A DNA stretch of 64,000 bases from Polyangium jinanense (GCF_028435365.1 NZ_JAGTJJ010000004.1:389055-453054), one strand, 5' to 3'. Counted from the first letter of the stretch, positions 25,195 to 37,570 are shown. Numbers and translations: made by a program. The notes: generated by a model not told the origin, from the sequence alone.

Positions 25195-26861
25195 GAGAAC
25201 GGCGTGATGGGCGCGGATTCCTCGATTTCGCGCTTGGGCGGGTTCTTGACGTTGAGCGTGCTCTCGATGAGGACGGCTCGACGCGGGCGCGGCGCGCCGA
25301 CCTGCGCTTTGCGGAGCTCGTCCACGATGCGCCCACGCAGCGCGTCGTTCATGTCCTTGTTCTCGCCGGGCGGCACGCGCGCGCTGACACGCAGGACGAT
25401 CGAGCCCTCGTTCAGCTCCTCCACGCCAACCTCCACGCGCGCGGGAGCGCCCGTCCGCGCCTCGACCTCCTGTTCGGCGATGCTCGTGAGGAGCTCACGC
25501 ACCCGCGGCAGATCCTCTTCGTAAGGCACGTGCACGTCGACCACTGCATTCACGAAGGAGCGCGAATGATTCGCGACCTTGCGGACCTCGCCATTGGGGA
25601 TCGAGTGAAGCACGCCGAGATCGTCGCGGATCTTCGTGATACGAACGCCGATCTCCTCCACGCGGCCCTGGATGCCGCCGATCTCCACGAGATCCCCGAC
25701 GAGCAGGAGGTTCTCGAAGAGAATGAAGAAGCCGGCCACGATATCCCCGACGAACGTCTGCGCGCCGAAGCCAATGGCGACGCCGATGACGCCGGCGCCC
25801 GCAAGAAGCGGCGTGGGATCGATGGAGGCCTCGCGGAGGCCCATCACGAGCGCCGAGAAATAGATCGCATACCGCACGAAACCCATGGCCACGGGGACCA
25901 GGGTTTTTCGTTGCTGGAGCGTCTGCGGGTTCGCCTCGGCCACCTTCCCGAGGAAGAGGTCGTTGATGAGTAGAACGCAGATCTCGACGAGGACCCGGCT
26001 CGCATAAAAGATCGCGATGATCCGGAGGCCGACGCGCCCCGCCTGCGAGAGCCACGTGTCGGGCGTGAGCGCGTCCGCGACCCACGTGGCCGCCGTGAGG
26101 TACACGCAATAATCGACGACCCGCTTCGTGATGCCGAGCAGGTGCGACAGGTTGCCGAGGTACCTGAGCGGGCTCTCGAGGTTGGCGAGCCTCGTCGCGT
26201 TGTCGAAGATGACGTCGAGGAGCAGGTATCCGATGCCCGTCGCGAGGCGGCTGACGTAGAAGGCGCCAAGCGTGTAGGTCGCGAGGACGATGGAGCGCTG
26301 GGTCCCAGGCGCGAGCGTGAGCTTGTCGGCGATGAGGACCGCCGCCGCGCCGAGGACGACCACGCGCAGCGCTTTGCGCAGGCGTATCGTGACCTCGGCG
26401 AGCGGCTCGCGCCGTTTGTCCAGCCACTCCGAGCGCGCGACGGCCTGGCCCAGCGCCTCCGCGAGCCCCCGGGCGAGGGCGTCGACGAAGAGCGCGCCGG
26501 CGGCAATGCCGAACGCCGTGAGCAATCGTGTCTTGACGAGCGCGGGATCGTCCCCGGCGAGCGCGACGAGCGCGCTCTTCGCCACGTCGAGGGCCCAGAT
26601 TCCTCGATAGGTGGCGAAGCCCGCGGCGGCCATGAGCACCGCCACGAGGAGCGCGACCCAGACGATCGCGCGACGACGAACACGGCGACGGAATGCCTTG
26701 CGCTCGTCTGCCGTGACGTGCTCCAGCGTCGGCGAGCGCAAGAGGAAGGCATAGCCCCGATGAATTGTCCTGACCAAAAGCTCCGAGAGGAGCAAGAGCA
26801 CCACGATCGTGATGCACAGGGCAACGAGGTTGTGGGCCAGGAGGTCGAGGTGCAGGGTCAT
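25176..26861 (-). CDS. MscS-family mechanosensitive channel, last gene of geosmin/encapsulin operon
   Basis: A 561-residue membrane protein. Several hydrophobic helices fill the N-terminal half (LVALCITIVVLLLLSELLV; AIVWVALLVAVLMAAAGFATY and others). The pore helix region is GAGVIGVAIGFGAQTFVGDIV, followed by the beta domain FENLLLVGDLVEIGGIQGRVEEIGVRITKIRDDLG, the conserved MscS core. The ATG at 26861 lies 14 bases after the second encapsulin stop, same strand, so it is likely part of that operon. MscS channels release solutes on membrane tension. A link to geosmin or shell biology is inferred only from position. The C-terminal tail is cytoplasmic and charged. Confidence 0.93.
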   Translation of the reverse strand: MTLHLDLLAHNLVALCITIVVLLLLSELLVRTIHRGYAFLLRSPTLEHVTADERKAFRRRVRRRAIVWVALLVAVLMAAAGFATYRGIWALDVAKSALVALAGDDPALVKTRLLTAFGIAAGALFVDALARGLAEALGQAVARSEWLDKRREPLAEVTIRLRKALRVVVLGAAAVLIADKLTLAPGTQRSIVLATYTLGAFYVSRLATGIGYLLLDVIFDNATRLANLESPLRYLGNLSHLLGITKRVVDYCVYLTAATWVADALTPDTWLSQAGRVGLRIIAIFYASRVLVEICVLLINDLFLGKVAEANPQTLQQRKTLVPVAMGFVRYAIYFSALVMGLREASIDPTPLLAGAGVIGVAIGFGAQTFVGDIVAGFFILFENLLLVGDLVEIGGIQGRVEEIGVRITKIRDDLGVLHSIPNGEVRKVANHSRSFVNAVVDVHVPYEEDLPRVRELLTSIAEQEVEARTGAPARVEVGVEELNEGSIVLRVSARVPPGENKDMNDALRGRIVDELRKAQVGAPRPRRAVLIESTLNVKNPPKREIEESAPITPFSPAQED

Positions 26862-26875
26862 CGGGGCCGCCGCGA

Positions 26876-28276
26876 CTATCGCCCGATCTGGACGTTCTCC
26901 AGGATGCCGAGGGCGTCGGGGACGAGGACCGCGGCAGAGAAATACGTGCTCACGAGGTACGAGCTGATGGCCTTCTCGTCCGTGTCCATCTTGCGTGCCG
27001 AGACGCCGGGCTCGATTTCCTCGGGGAGGCCCGTGCGGTGGAGGCCGATGACGCCCTGATGATCCTGCCCCGTACGCATGACCAGGATGGAGCTCGTGTC
27101 ATCCGGGTTGATCGGGATCTTGTCGCACGGCAGGAGCGGGACGCCGCGCCACGCGGAGACCCTCGTGCCGGAGATCTCGACGCTCGTCGCGTGAACCCCG
27201 CGGCGATTGCATTCCCGGTGGAAGGCGGCGATCGTGCGCGGGTGCGCCAGGAAAAACTGCGACTTGCGGCGTCGGGACAGGATCTCGTCCATGTCGTCGG
27301 GCGTCGGGGGGCCGCTGCGGGTATGGAGGCGCTGCTTGAGATCGGCGTTGTGCAAGAGGCCGAAATCGCGATTGTTGATGAGCTCGTATTCCTGCCGCTC
27401 GCGGAGGGCCTGGACCGTCAGGTGGAGCTGCTCCTCGAGCTGATTCATCGGATCGTTGAAGAGATCCGAGACGCGCGTGTGGAGCCGGAGGACCGTCTGC
27501 GCGACGCTGAGCTCGTATTCACGCGGCGCGGTCTCGTAATCGACGAACGTCCCCGGCAGCGTGGGCTCGCCCTTGTGACCGGCAGAGAGCGCGATCGCCG
27601 CCTGCCCCATCTTGTCCTGCGGCTTCTTCAGCCGCTCCTTGAACGATTCCACGTGCGCATGGAGCGCCGGGGAGCGCGCGATCAGCTCCTCGAACACGCG
27701 CTGCGGGAGCTCGAGCACGATGCACGGCGTGACGGTCCGGACCGAATAGGTCCAGAGATCGTTCGATTCGACGACGGCCTGATCACCGAAATGGTCCCCA
27801 TCCGCGAGCGTGTCGAGGATCGTATCGTCGCCGTATTTGCCCACGCCGAGCTTCTGGGCTCTTCCGTGCGCGATCAGAAAAATGGACTCGGCCGGCTTTC
27901 CGCGCTCGGCGATGAGCGCGCCGGGCTTGTATTCGCGCTGGACGAACCGGCTCGCCAGGGTCTCGAGCAAGGCGTCGTCCGAGAAGCCGTGGAGGAGCGG
28001 CAATTCGCTGAGCTCCTGCGGAATCACCTGCACCTTCGCCCCGATGTTGCCGAAGCTCAGCCGCCCGTCGCCGACGGCATAACTCAGGCGGCGGTTCACG
28101 CGATACGTGCCGCCCTTGACCTCGACCCAGGGCAAGGCCCGCAAGAGCCACCGGGGCGTGATGCCCTGCATCTGCGGATGCGACTTGGTCGTCGTCGCGA
28201 GCTTCCGCGCCCCCAGCGTCCCGAGGCTCGAACGCTCCACCTCGTTCCCGATCCCAGGTTTTTCGGCGTTTGCCAT
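26876..28276 (-). CDS. Family 2B encapsulin shell protein, second copy
   Basis: A 466-residue shell-forming protein. N-terminal arm (about 1-55), then HK97-type fold with an inserted cyclic-nucleotide-binding domain near 80-220 ([45 protein letters not shown]), then the E-loop/P-domain region with [39 protein letters not shown] and [13 protein letters not shown], and the closing [22 protein letters not shown]. This layout is the hallmark of family 2B encapsulins. ATG at 28276 has AAGGAAAGG upstream. It follows copy 1 with a strong hairpin in between and precedes MscS by 14 bases. The ligand pocket differs from copy 1 (FGD versus SYQ). Confidence 0.9.
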   Translation of the reverse strand: MANAEKPGIGNEVERSSLGTLGARKLATTTKSHPQMQGITPRWLLRALPWVEVKGGTYRVNRRLSYAVGDGRLSFGNIGAKVQVIPQELSELPLLHGFSDDALLETLASRFVQREYKPGALIAERGKPAESIFLIAHGRAQKLGVGKYGDDTILDTLADGDHFGDQAVVESNDLWTYSVRTVTPCIVLELPQRVFEELIARSPALHAHVESFKERLKKPQDKMGQAAIALSAGHKGEPTLPGTFVDYETAPREYELSVAQTVLRLHTRVSDLFNDPMNQLEEQLHLTVQALRERQEYELINNRDFGLLHNADLKQRLHTRSGPPTPDDMDEILSRRRKSQFFLAHPRTIAAFHRECNRRGVHATSVEISGTRVSAWRGVPLLPCDKIPINPDDTSSILVMRTGQDHQGVIGLHRTGLPEEIEPGVSARKMDTDEKAISSYLVSTYFSAAVLVPDALGILENVQIGR

Positions 28277-28314
28277 GACGTACCTTTCCTTCTGCGAGCT
28301 TCGGAGAGCAGCGA

Positions 28315-28360
28315 GCGCTCCGCGTGTCCCCCGTATCTCCGGGGGACGCACGCGGAGCGC
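28315..28360 (-). other. Strong intercistronic stem-loop between the two encapsulin genes
   Basis: On the plus strand GCGCTCCGCGTG then TCCCCCG pair with CGGGGGA and CACGCGGAGCGC across a short TATCTC loop and a 2-base bulge: about 19 base pairs. It starts 14 bases after the stop of copy 1 (28375). There is no following T-tract, so it is more likely a stability or processing element that would make copy 1 outnumber copy 2 than a full terminator. Confidence 0.8.
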
Positions 28361-28374
28361 CTACCGCGCACGGC

Positions 28375-29784
28375 TCATTCGTGGGCGCGACCGATCTCGA
28401 CGCTCTCCAGAACGCCGAGCGCGTCGGGGACCAGGACGGCCGCCGAGTAATAGAGGCTGACGAGGTACGAGATGACGGCCTTCTCGTTGATCCCCATGAA
28501 ACGCACGTTGAGGCTCGGCTCGACCTCGTCGGGAATGCCGGCGTGGTGCAGGCCGATGACGCCCTGGTTCTTCTCGCCCGCGCGCATGAGCAGGATCGAG
28601 GTGGTCCGCGTGTCCGAGACCGGGATCTTGTTGCACGGGAAGATCGGCACGCCGCGCCACGCCGGGACGTGGTTGCCATTCACCTCGACGCTCTGCGGAT
28701 AGATGCCGAGGCGGCTGCACTCCTGGCCGAACGCCGCAATGGCGCGCGGGTGCGCCAGGAAGAACGACGGCTCACGCCAGACCGTGGCGAGGAGCTCGTC
28801 CATGTCATCCGGCGTCGGGGGGCCGCTGCGGGTGTGAATGCGCTGCTTGAGGTCGGCATTGTGCAGGAGGCCGAACTCGCGGTTGTTGATGAGCTCGTTC
28901 TCCTGGGTCTCCTTCAGGGCCTCGATGGTCAGGCGGAGCTGCTGCTCGGTCTGGTTCATCGGCTCATTGAAGAGATCCGCGACGCGCGAGTGGATCTGGA
29001 GCACGGTCTGCGCCACGCTGAGCTCGTACTCGCGGGGCGCGGTCTCGTAATCGACGAACGTGCCGGGCAGGACGGGCTCGCCGGAGTGGCCCGCGGAGAT
29101 CTCGATCGCGGCCTCGCCCGTGTTGTCCTGCTTCTTCGTGGCGAGCGCCTTGAAGTTCTCGAGGTGCTTCTTCAGCGACGGATACTGCGCGACCAGCTCC
29201 TCGAACACGTTCTGCTGGAGCGTCAGCACCGTGCAGGCCGTGACCGCCTTGGCCGTGAACGTCCAGTAATCCTGCGTCTCGAGGAGCGCCTGGTAGCTGT
29301 AATGGTCGCCGTCCGCGAGGACCGCGATCACCGTCTCGTCGCCGTACTTGCCCGTGCCGATCTTGTTGATCTTGCCGTGCGCGATGAGGGCGATGTGATC
29401 GGCCTCCTTGCCCCGCTCGGTGATGATCTCGCCGGGCTTGTATTCGCGCTGCACGAAGCGGCTGGCCAGCGCGGTGAGGACCTCGACGTCCTCGTAGCCG
29501 CGGAGGAGCGGCAGCTCGCAGAGCTCCTGCGGGATGACCTGGATCTTGGCGCCGGTGTTCGTGAACGTCACGCGACCGTCGCCGACGGCATAACTCAAGC
29601 GGCGGTTCACGCGGTACACGCCGTTCACGTGCACCCACGGCAGGAGCTTGAGCAGCCACCGCGACGAAATGCCCTGCATCTGCGGGACGGACTTCGTCGT
29701 CGTCGCGAGTTGCCTTGCGGCCGCCGTCGCGAGGCTCGTCTGCTGCTGATCGATTCCCGAACCCAACTTCCCTGAGATTGACAT
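28375..29784 (-). CDS. Family 2B encapsulin shell protein, first copy
   Basis: A 469-residue paralog of the second encapsulin with identical domain order: flexible N-terminal arm with [19 protein letters not shown]97 core beginning [27 protein letters not shown], inserted cNMP-binding-like domain ([22 protein letters not shown] to [16 protein letters not shown]), then [49 protein letters not shown] and the closing [22 protein letters not shown]. The canonical phosphate-binding Arg of cNMP domains is not in its place ([16 protein letters not shown]), so binding may be lost. ATG at 29784 follows AAAGAGGG. It begins 21 bases after the geosmin synthase stop. Confidence 0.92.
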   Translation of the reverse strand: MSISGKLGSGIDQQQTSLATAAARQLATTTKSVPQMQGISSRWLLKLLPWVHVNGVYRVNRRLSYAVGDGRVTFTNTGAKIQVIPQELCELPLLRGYEDVEVLTALASRFVQREYKPGEIITERGKEADHIALIAHGKINKIGTGKYGDETVIAVLADGDHYSYQALLETQDYWTFTAKAVTACTVLTLQQNVFEELVAQYPSLKKHLENFKALATKKQDNTGEAAIEISAGHSGEPVLPGTFVDYETAPREYELSVAQTVLQIHSRVADLFNEPMNQTEQQLRLTIEALKETQENELINNREFGLLHNADLKQRIHTRSGPPTPDDMDELLATVWREPSFFLAHPRAIAAFGQECSRLGIYPQSVEVNGNHVPAWRGVPIFPCNKIPVSDTRTTSILLMRAGEKNQGVIGLHHAGIPDEVEPSLNVRFMGINEKAVISYLVSLYYSAAVLVPDALGVLESVEIGRAHE

Positions 29785-29805
29785 GAATCCCTCTTTCCTT
29801 GACGG

Positions 29806-32268
<2,463 letters not shown>

Positions 32269-32422
32269 TCAGGATCTTCCGGACGAAAGCGGATCTAGAT
32301 CAGTCGGTTCAAGCAAGTAAATTGAAATGTGACCGTCCGTGACGTTTTTTTGGCGCACTCCTCGGTCGAGCGCGGTGGGCAGCCAGATCTGCCTTGATCT
32401 TCGCAAGGTTTCGCGCCACGCC

Positions 32423-32444
32423 GTTTGTCCGCGGATGTTTGTCC
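32423..32444. repeat. Direct repeat GTTTGTCC in geosmin upstream region
   Basis: Two copies of GTTTGTCC at 32423-32430 and 32437-32444, 14 bases apart. The same octamer occurs upstream of the XRE gene at 61400-61407, so a shared regulator is possible. Confidence 0.35.
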
Positions 32445-32632
32445 ATCGCCCGCGGCCACTCGTTTTTAGACGCCTGTGGCGCGTTTTTTTCGCACAGATC
32501 GCCTTCATGAGAACTTCCCTACCTTTCACCCGACTTTCCAGACAAATCATCGGGGTGTCTACATGGTGACACGCAGTGCAAAGTAATAATTCATACGTTA
32601 GGGCGGGCGTCGACGGGCCATCGGACTTCACT

Positions 32633-34243
32633 TCAGCGCCGCAGCGTCGGCTCGAAGGCCGGCGCTCGCCGCGCCTTCGTGCTTTGCTCGAATGCGAATG
32701 CCATACCAAGGAGCTCCCCCTCGGAATATGCGCGGCCCATGAATACGAAGCCGAGGGGCAAGCCGTGGCTATCGCCCATCGGCACCGTGATGCTCGGCGT
32801 GCCGGCGACGGCCGCGACCGCATAACTCTCGCCCACGAAATGATCCCCGAGGACGTGATCGGTGAGCCAAGCCGGGGCCATGCTCGGCGCGACGACGGCA
32901 TCGAGCTTGCCGCCGTCGAGGATCGCGAGCAGGCCCTCCTTGCCCGCGAGGCGCCGCGCGGACTCGCGCGCTTCGAGATACTCCGCATCCGTGAGCGGCC
33001 CGAGCGCCGCCGCCTTCTCGAAGAGCTCCTGGCCAAAAAACGGCATCACGGTTTCGGCGTGGGCCTCGTTCCACGCAATGAGGGCCGAAAGCGATGCGTG
33101 CGGCGCGCCGCTGCGACGCAGATACGCATTCAGCCCATCCTTGAACTCGTACAACATGACCGTGAGCTCGGGGTTGTCCCAGCGGTGGTAGGTGGCCATC
33201 TCGACATCGACCACCTCGGCGCCCTGCGCCCGCAAGGTCGTGAGTGACGCTTCGGCCGCCCTGTCGACGTCGGGGTGGTATCCCATGGCCTGACGAAGCA
33301 CACCGAGCCGCTTTCCTTTGAGCGCGCCCGGCTTCAGGAACGTCGTGTAATCGGTCGGAAGCCCGCCTTCCTTCGGCGCGGCCGGATCGGCCGGATCGAC
33401 GGCCGCGAGGGCGCTGAGCAAAAGGGCCGCGTCGGTCACGGTCCGGGCCATCGGCCCTGCGGTGTCCTGCGAGATGGAGATGGGAATGATCCCGCTGCGG
33501 CTGACCAATCCCACCGTGGGCTTGAGCCCCACGAGGCCATTGACGGCCGAAGGGCAGATGATGCTGCCGTCGGTCTCGGTGCCGACCCCGATCGCGCCGA
33601 GGCTCGCGGCGATGGCCGTGCCGGCGCCGGAGCTCGAACCGCAGGGATTGCGGTCGAGCACGTACGGGTTTTTCGTCTGGCCCCCGCGCGAGCTCCAGCC
33701 GGATGTCGCACGGGTCGACCGAAAATTCGCCCACTCGCTGAGATTGGTTTTTCCCAGAATGACGGCGCCGGCCGCGCGAAGGCGGGCGACGAGAAAGGCG
33801 TCCTCTTTCGGCCGATGGTCGGCGAGCGCCAGCGATCCGGCCGAATTCACCATGCCGGCGACGTCGATGTTGTCCTTGATCAAGACGGGAATGCCGTGCA
33901 GGGCGCCGCGCACCTTCCCGGCCCTGCGCTCCGCGTCGAGGGCCTCGGCGTCCGCAAGCGCGCGGGGGGAGAGCTCGATGACCGCGTCGAGCCGGGGCCC
34001 GGCGTCGTCGATTTGGGCGATTCGATCGAGATAGGCCTGCGTGAGCTCCCGCGCGGTGAGCGTGCCTTTGACCATACGATCCCGCGCGTCCGCCGCGCTG
34101 AGCTCGACGACGTCGGTTCTTTCGCGGGCGACGGTCGACGCATCGGCCGGCCGGGCGCCGCTCTTCGCCGCTCCCCCGTCACATGCCCCGACGCATGCAA
34201 CGCCGAGCAGCGCCGCGCGCACCATCCATTGCACGGTCTTCAT
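32633..34243 (-). CDS. Amidase (amidase signature family) lipoprotein
   Basis: A 536-residue exported amidase. Lipobox VGAC with C21. The amidase signature Ser-cisSer-Lys triad is visible: K123 in PVLIKDNID, cis-Ser about 204 in NPCGSSSGAGTAIAASLG, and nucleophile Ser about 227 in GTETDGSIICP. The later part has AVAGTPSITVPMG. Members hydrolyse amides, peptides or nitrogenous esters; being periplasmic suggests peptide or wall-fragment substrates. Its ATG shares four bases (ATGA) with the stop of the kinase gene, so the two are translationally coupled. Confidence 0.92.
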   Translation of the reverse strand: MKTVQWMVRAALLGVACVGACDGGAAKSGARPADASTVARERTDVVELSAADARDRMVKGTLTARELTQAYLDRIAQIDDAGPRLDAVIELSPRALADAEALDAERRAGKVRGALHGIPVLIKDNIDVAGMVNSAGSLALADHRPKEDAFLVARLRAAGAVILGKTNLSEWANFRSTRATSGWSSRGGQTKNPYVLDRNPCGSSSGAGTAIAASLGAIGVGTETDGSIICPSAVNGLVGLKPTVGLVSRSGIIPISISQDTAGPMARTVTDAALLLSALAAVDPADPAAPKEGGLPTDYTTFLKPGALKGKRLGVLRQAMGYHPDVDRAAEASLTTLRAQGAEVVDVEMATYHRWDNPELTVMLYEFKDGLNAYLRRSGAPHASLSALIAWNEAHAETVMPFFGQELFEKAAALGPLTDAEYLEARESARRLAGKEGLLAILDGGKLDAVVAPSMAPAWLTDHVLGDHFVGESYAVAAVAGTPSITVPMGDSHGLPLGFVFMGRAYSEGELLGMAFAFEQSTKARRAPAFEPTLRR

Positions 34244-37200
34244 TCCTCGGCTCCCGCCTGCACGAACATCCCTTGCGCCTCCTTCACCGCCGCGCCCCGT
34301 TCCCGCGCGAGCAGCGGATTCTCGCGGAGCGCGGATTCCAGCGAAGCCTTGGCCTCACGCGCGGCCTGCTGCTTTTCTTTTGCATCTCGCGCGGCGCTGA
34401 CGCGCAAGAGGGAAAGGGCCCCCTTTGCCGCGAGCGCCGTCGCCATGTTCGGATGGATGGCAAGCGCCTTGTCGGCCATCACGCGCCCCATCGTCAGATC
34501 CTTTTCGGCGTTTTTCCTCCGCCCGAGGAGCCAGCCGGCGCGTAGCTCGTAGATCTCGGCCAGCGCCTCGTAGACCTGCGGATTGGCGCGCTCCTTGTCG
34601 AGGACGGGCAGGAGCGGCGCGAAGGCCGCGCCGAACATCGCGGCATCGGCGTTTCCCTTCGCGAGGGCCCAGCGAAGCGCAATCGTCTCCGTGCGCGCCT
34701 GCTCGACGCGGTAGTCCACGTCCCAGGGCGATCCCTCCGCGCTCTTGCGGAAAAACCCACGCGCCGCCTCGACCGCCATCGTCGGGTCCTTTCCTTGTCG
34801 CAACAGGTAAAGCGCCCGCGTCATGGCGACGAGCCCCCAGAGCTCGTCGTTCGCGGAGGAAGGCGCGAGCTGTTCCTTTTCACGGAGAAACGCCTCGGCG
34901 CGCTCCAGGGAGGCGCTCGGATCCTGGCCCGCATTGCATGCATGAGAAGCACGGTGCAAGAATGCCCAGGCCGAGACGTGCGCCGCGTCCAGCGGATTGT
35001 GTTCCTTCACGGCGGCGACGGCCTCGAGCGCGCTCGCCACCGGCGCCTCCGGCGAACGCCCATGTTCCACGAGGTGCAGAGCCTTCTGCAAATGTGCGTG
35101 CGCCTTGTAGAGCGCCGGGTACGTGAAGCTCGGGTTTTGCGCGAAGGCTTGATCGCAGCGGGACGTCGCGCGCTCGACCGAAGGGCTCGGATCGACGCCT
35201 CGCCAGTTCTCGCTCCTGGCGCGCTCCACGTACGACGCGCACACCTCGTTGTAGGGCCAGAGAAAGCCCGGATCGAGCCGGATGGCCTCCTCGTGCGCCG
35301 CGATGGCGCGGTCGCTCACGTCCCGCGCCTCGAGCCCTCGGTTCATGCGGTGCAAGAGCTCCATGCGGTACGCGGCGCCGACCAGGTAATGTGCCATCGG
35401 ATCGCCCGCCCGGCGACGGGCCGCCTCCTCGGCGCGATCGATGGCGACCCGGATGATCGCCTCCGGATCCTTCTGCCCGGGCCCGTTCATGACCTGCCAC
35501 GCGAAGGCGTTCTGCGCGAACGCCATCGTCAGGCGTGCCGAGCCGCGCTGCGGGTCCGCCGCGAGCGCCTTCCCGCAGGCGCTCACCGCTTTCTCGAAGC
35601 TCGGGCGCAAAAGCTCGGGCCGAGCGTCCGACGCGAAGACGACCTGGGTCCAGAGCTCGCACTCGGCTTCGTGCACGGCCGGATCACTCCGCGCAATCGA
35701 AGCGGCCTCCGCATAGGCCGCCGCCGCCGGCTCGAACGATCGCATCATCCTGTCGTAATCGAACGCGGCATCCCGACCGAAACGCTTGCCTTCCGCGAAA
35801 TGCGCGTCACCTTCGAGCTTTTTTGCTTCGTGGAGCCAGGGTGATTGCGCGAACGCTTCGCGCGCCTTCGCGAACGCGACGTCGTTTTGCCCCTCGTGGA
35901 GCGCGATGAGCCCCTCCACATACGCCGGCGACGAGAGCCGCGCCCCGAGCGCCGCGCGCAGGTGGGCGAGGGCGGGCGATTTGTATTCGGCGTCGATCGC
36001 CGCGAACCTCGCCTTCTTGCGCGCTTCGTCCTGGATCCGCTTCGTCTCTTCGAGGGCCTTGCGATAGAGCTCCACGAGCACGAGGCCCATGGCATAACGG
36101 AGCTCCGGCGGCGTGTACCCGGCGGCCTCGGCGCGGCGCAGATGGGCGAGCGCCTCCTCGGGCTCCTGGAGCGCCAAAAATCCCCGCCCGAGCGCGTAAT
36201 GCCCCGGCCCCTCCCCCGCCCGCCCGAGGGTCGCCATGCGTGCCTCGATGTCCCGCAACTGCTGCCGCACGATGCTCCGCTCCCGCTCGATATCGTGCAG
36301 CGGGAGGCTGTACGCACGTGACAGGAAGAGCTCCATCTCCTTCACGTCCTCGCCGAGCTCGCGCGAGAGGGCCGTCTGCTCGGCCAGAGCTTGCCGTTGC
36401 CGGATCCAGAAGACGCCGAACACCAGGAGCACCACGAACAGCGCCGCCCCGAGCGCGACGCGCACCTTGTGCCGCCGCGCGGCCTTGAGCAGGACGTACC
36501 CGAGCGACGCCCGGCGCGCCAGCACGGGCTTGCCGTCGAGGAACCGCTGCAGGTCCTCGCCGAGGGCCAGGGCCGACTCGTATCGCCGCCCTTGCTCCTT
36601 TTCGAGGCATTTCATGACGATGGCCTGGAGGTCCTCCGGGACGTCCGGGCGAATCTTCCCGAGCTGCGGGGGATCCTCGGTCAGGAGCTTTCGCATGACC
36701 GCGAGCGCATGGGAGCCCTCGAACGGGGGCCGCCCCGTGAGCAGGTCATACAGCGTCGCGCCGAGCCCATACACGTCGGTTCGCCGATCGAGCGTCTCGG
36801 CATCGCCGCTCGCTTGCTCCGGGGCCATGTACGCGGGTGTCCCGGCGAGCGAGGCCGTCACCTGGATCGATTTGCCCATTTCGCGGGCAATGCCGAAATC
36901 CATGATGTAGGGCTTGTAGGCTCCGTCCTCGCCTTGCTCGACCATGATGTTGCCGGGCTTGACGTCGCGATGGATGATTCCCAGCCGGTGCGCCTCGTGG
37001 AGCGCCATCGATACCTGCTGGACCGCGCGTACCTTTTGCTCGCGAGTCATCCGTTCGCTCGCGCAATCGAGCGATTTGCCCGCGATGTATTGCATCACGA
37101 TATAGGGGCGATCGCCGTCCGTCCCCACCTCGTGGACCTTGCACGCGTGCTCGTGCTCGATTCGCGCCTGCGCGCGCGCCTCGCGCAGGAGCGTCCGGTT

Positions 37201-37425
37201 CGTCTCCAGGTCCGCCTGGTGAAGAAATTTGACGGCGACGTCGCGGCCGAGGTGCCGATCCTTGGCGCGGTACACGGAGCCCATCCCACCGGAGCCGAGG
37301 AACTCGAACTCCCCGAAACGCGTGAGGAGCCCCAGCGGAACGCTCGGCGGGCCCGGCGGCGCGCTCGACGGCGTGGCGTCCGGCTGCGTGGTCTCCGGAG
37401 CTGTAACAGGAGTCACAGAACGCAC
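34240..37425 (-). CDS. Ser/Thr protein kinase with transmembrane segment and TPR-rich C-terminal domain
   Basis: A protein of about 1061 residues if the GTG at 37425 is the start (other GTG/TTG codons are possible). Kinase domain within the first 320: FLGSGGMGSVYRAKD (Gly loop), AVKFLH (Lys), HRDVKPGN, DFGIARE, GTPAYMAPEQ, the pattern of Hanks-type kinases. One membrane helix near 325-345 (VALGAALFVVLLVFGVFWI), then about 700 residues of TPR-like helices (ALAHLRRAEAAGY, AIAAHEEAIRLDPGFLWPYNEV), facing outside the cytoplasm if topology is simple. The downstream amidase overlaps by four bases. Large palindromes lie upstream. Confidence 0.93.
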   Translation of the reverse strand: MRSVTPVTAPETTQPDATPSSAPPGPPSVPLGLLTRFGEFEFLGSGGMGSVYRAKDRHLGRDVAVKFLHQADLETNRTLLREARAQARIEHEHACKVHEVGTDGDRPYIVMQYIAGKSLDCASERMTREQKVRAVQQVSMALHEAHRLGIIHRDVKPGNIMVEQGEDGAYKPYIMDFGIAREMGKSIQVTASLAGTPAYMAPEQASGDAETLDRRTDVYGLGATLYDLLTGRPPFEGSHALAVMRKLLTEDPPQLGKIRPDVPEDLQAIVMKCLEKEQGRRYESALALGEDLQRFLDGKPVLARRASLGYVLLKAARRHKVRVALGAALFVVLLVFGVFWIRQRQALAEQTALSRELGEDVKEMELFLSRAYSLPLHDIERERSIVRQQLRDIEARMATLGRAGEGPGHYALGRGFLALQEPEEALAHLRRAEAAGYTPPELRYAMGLVLVELYRKALEETKRIQDEARKKARFAAIDAEYKSPALAHLRAALGARLSSPAYVEGLIALHEGQNDVAFAKAREAFAQSPWLHEAKKLEGDAHFAEGKRFGRDAAFDYDRMMRSFEPAAAAYAEAASIARSDPAVHEAECELWTQVVFASDARPELLRPSFEKAVSACGKALAADPQRGSARLTMAFAQNAFAWQVMNGPGQKDPEAIIRVAIDRAEEAARRRAGDPMAHYLVGAAYRMELLHRMNRGLEARDVSDRAIAAHEEAIRLDPGFLWPYNEVCASYVERARSENWRGVDPSPSVERATSRCDQAFAQNPSFTYPALYKAHAHLQKALHLVEHGRSPEAPVASALEAVAAVKEHNPLDAAHVSAWAFLHRASHACNAGQDPSASLERAEAFLREKEQLAPSSANDELWGLVAMTRALYLLRQGKDPTMAVEAARGFFRKSAEGSPWDVDYRVEQARTETIALRWALAKGNADAAMFGAAFAPLLPVLDKERANPQVYEALAEIYELRAGWLLGRRKNAEKDLTMGRVMADKALAIHPNMATALAAKGALSLLRVSAARDAKEKQQAAREAKASLESALRENPLLARERGAAVKEAQGMFVQAGAEE

Positions 37426-37455
37426 TTGAACAGCATGACCTATCGTCAAGGGGGC

Positions 37456-37483
37456 ACACCATGGGACCAAGGTCCCATGGTGT
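37456..37483. promoter_or_regulatory. 28-base perfect palindrome upstream of kinase
   Basis: Arms ACACCATGGGACC and GGTCCCATGGTGT around AA, about 31-58 bases in front of the kinase start. Its length and perfection suggest an operator for a dimeric regulator or a transcript hairpin. Confidence 0.65.
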
Positions 37484-37550
37484 AAGGGTTGCAAGAACCC
37501 TACCGTAACGTTCGGTTCTGGATGAGGCCCAGGCCACAGGCGCCGGCTGT

Positions 37551-37570
37551 ATCGTAATTATATTTACGAT
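37551..37570. promoter_or_regulatory. AT-rich inverted repeat between divergent kinase and lipoprotein genes
   Basis: ATCGTAA and TTACGAT arms around TTATAT. Its minus strand contains TATAAT, so it may double as the -10 of the kinase; it lies about 51-70 bases before the plus-strand ATG at 37621. Confidence 0.5.

Noticed and set aside
32471..32490. CGCC TGT GGCG stem followed by T7, as a plus-strand rho-independent terminator
   Set aside because: The stem is only four pairs and no plus-strand gene ends nearby.
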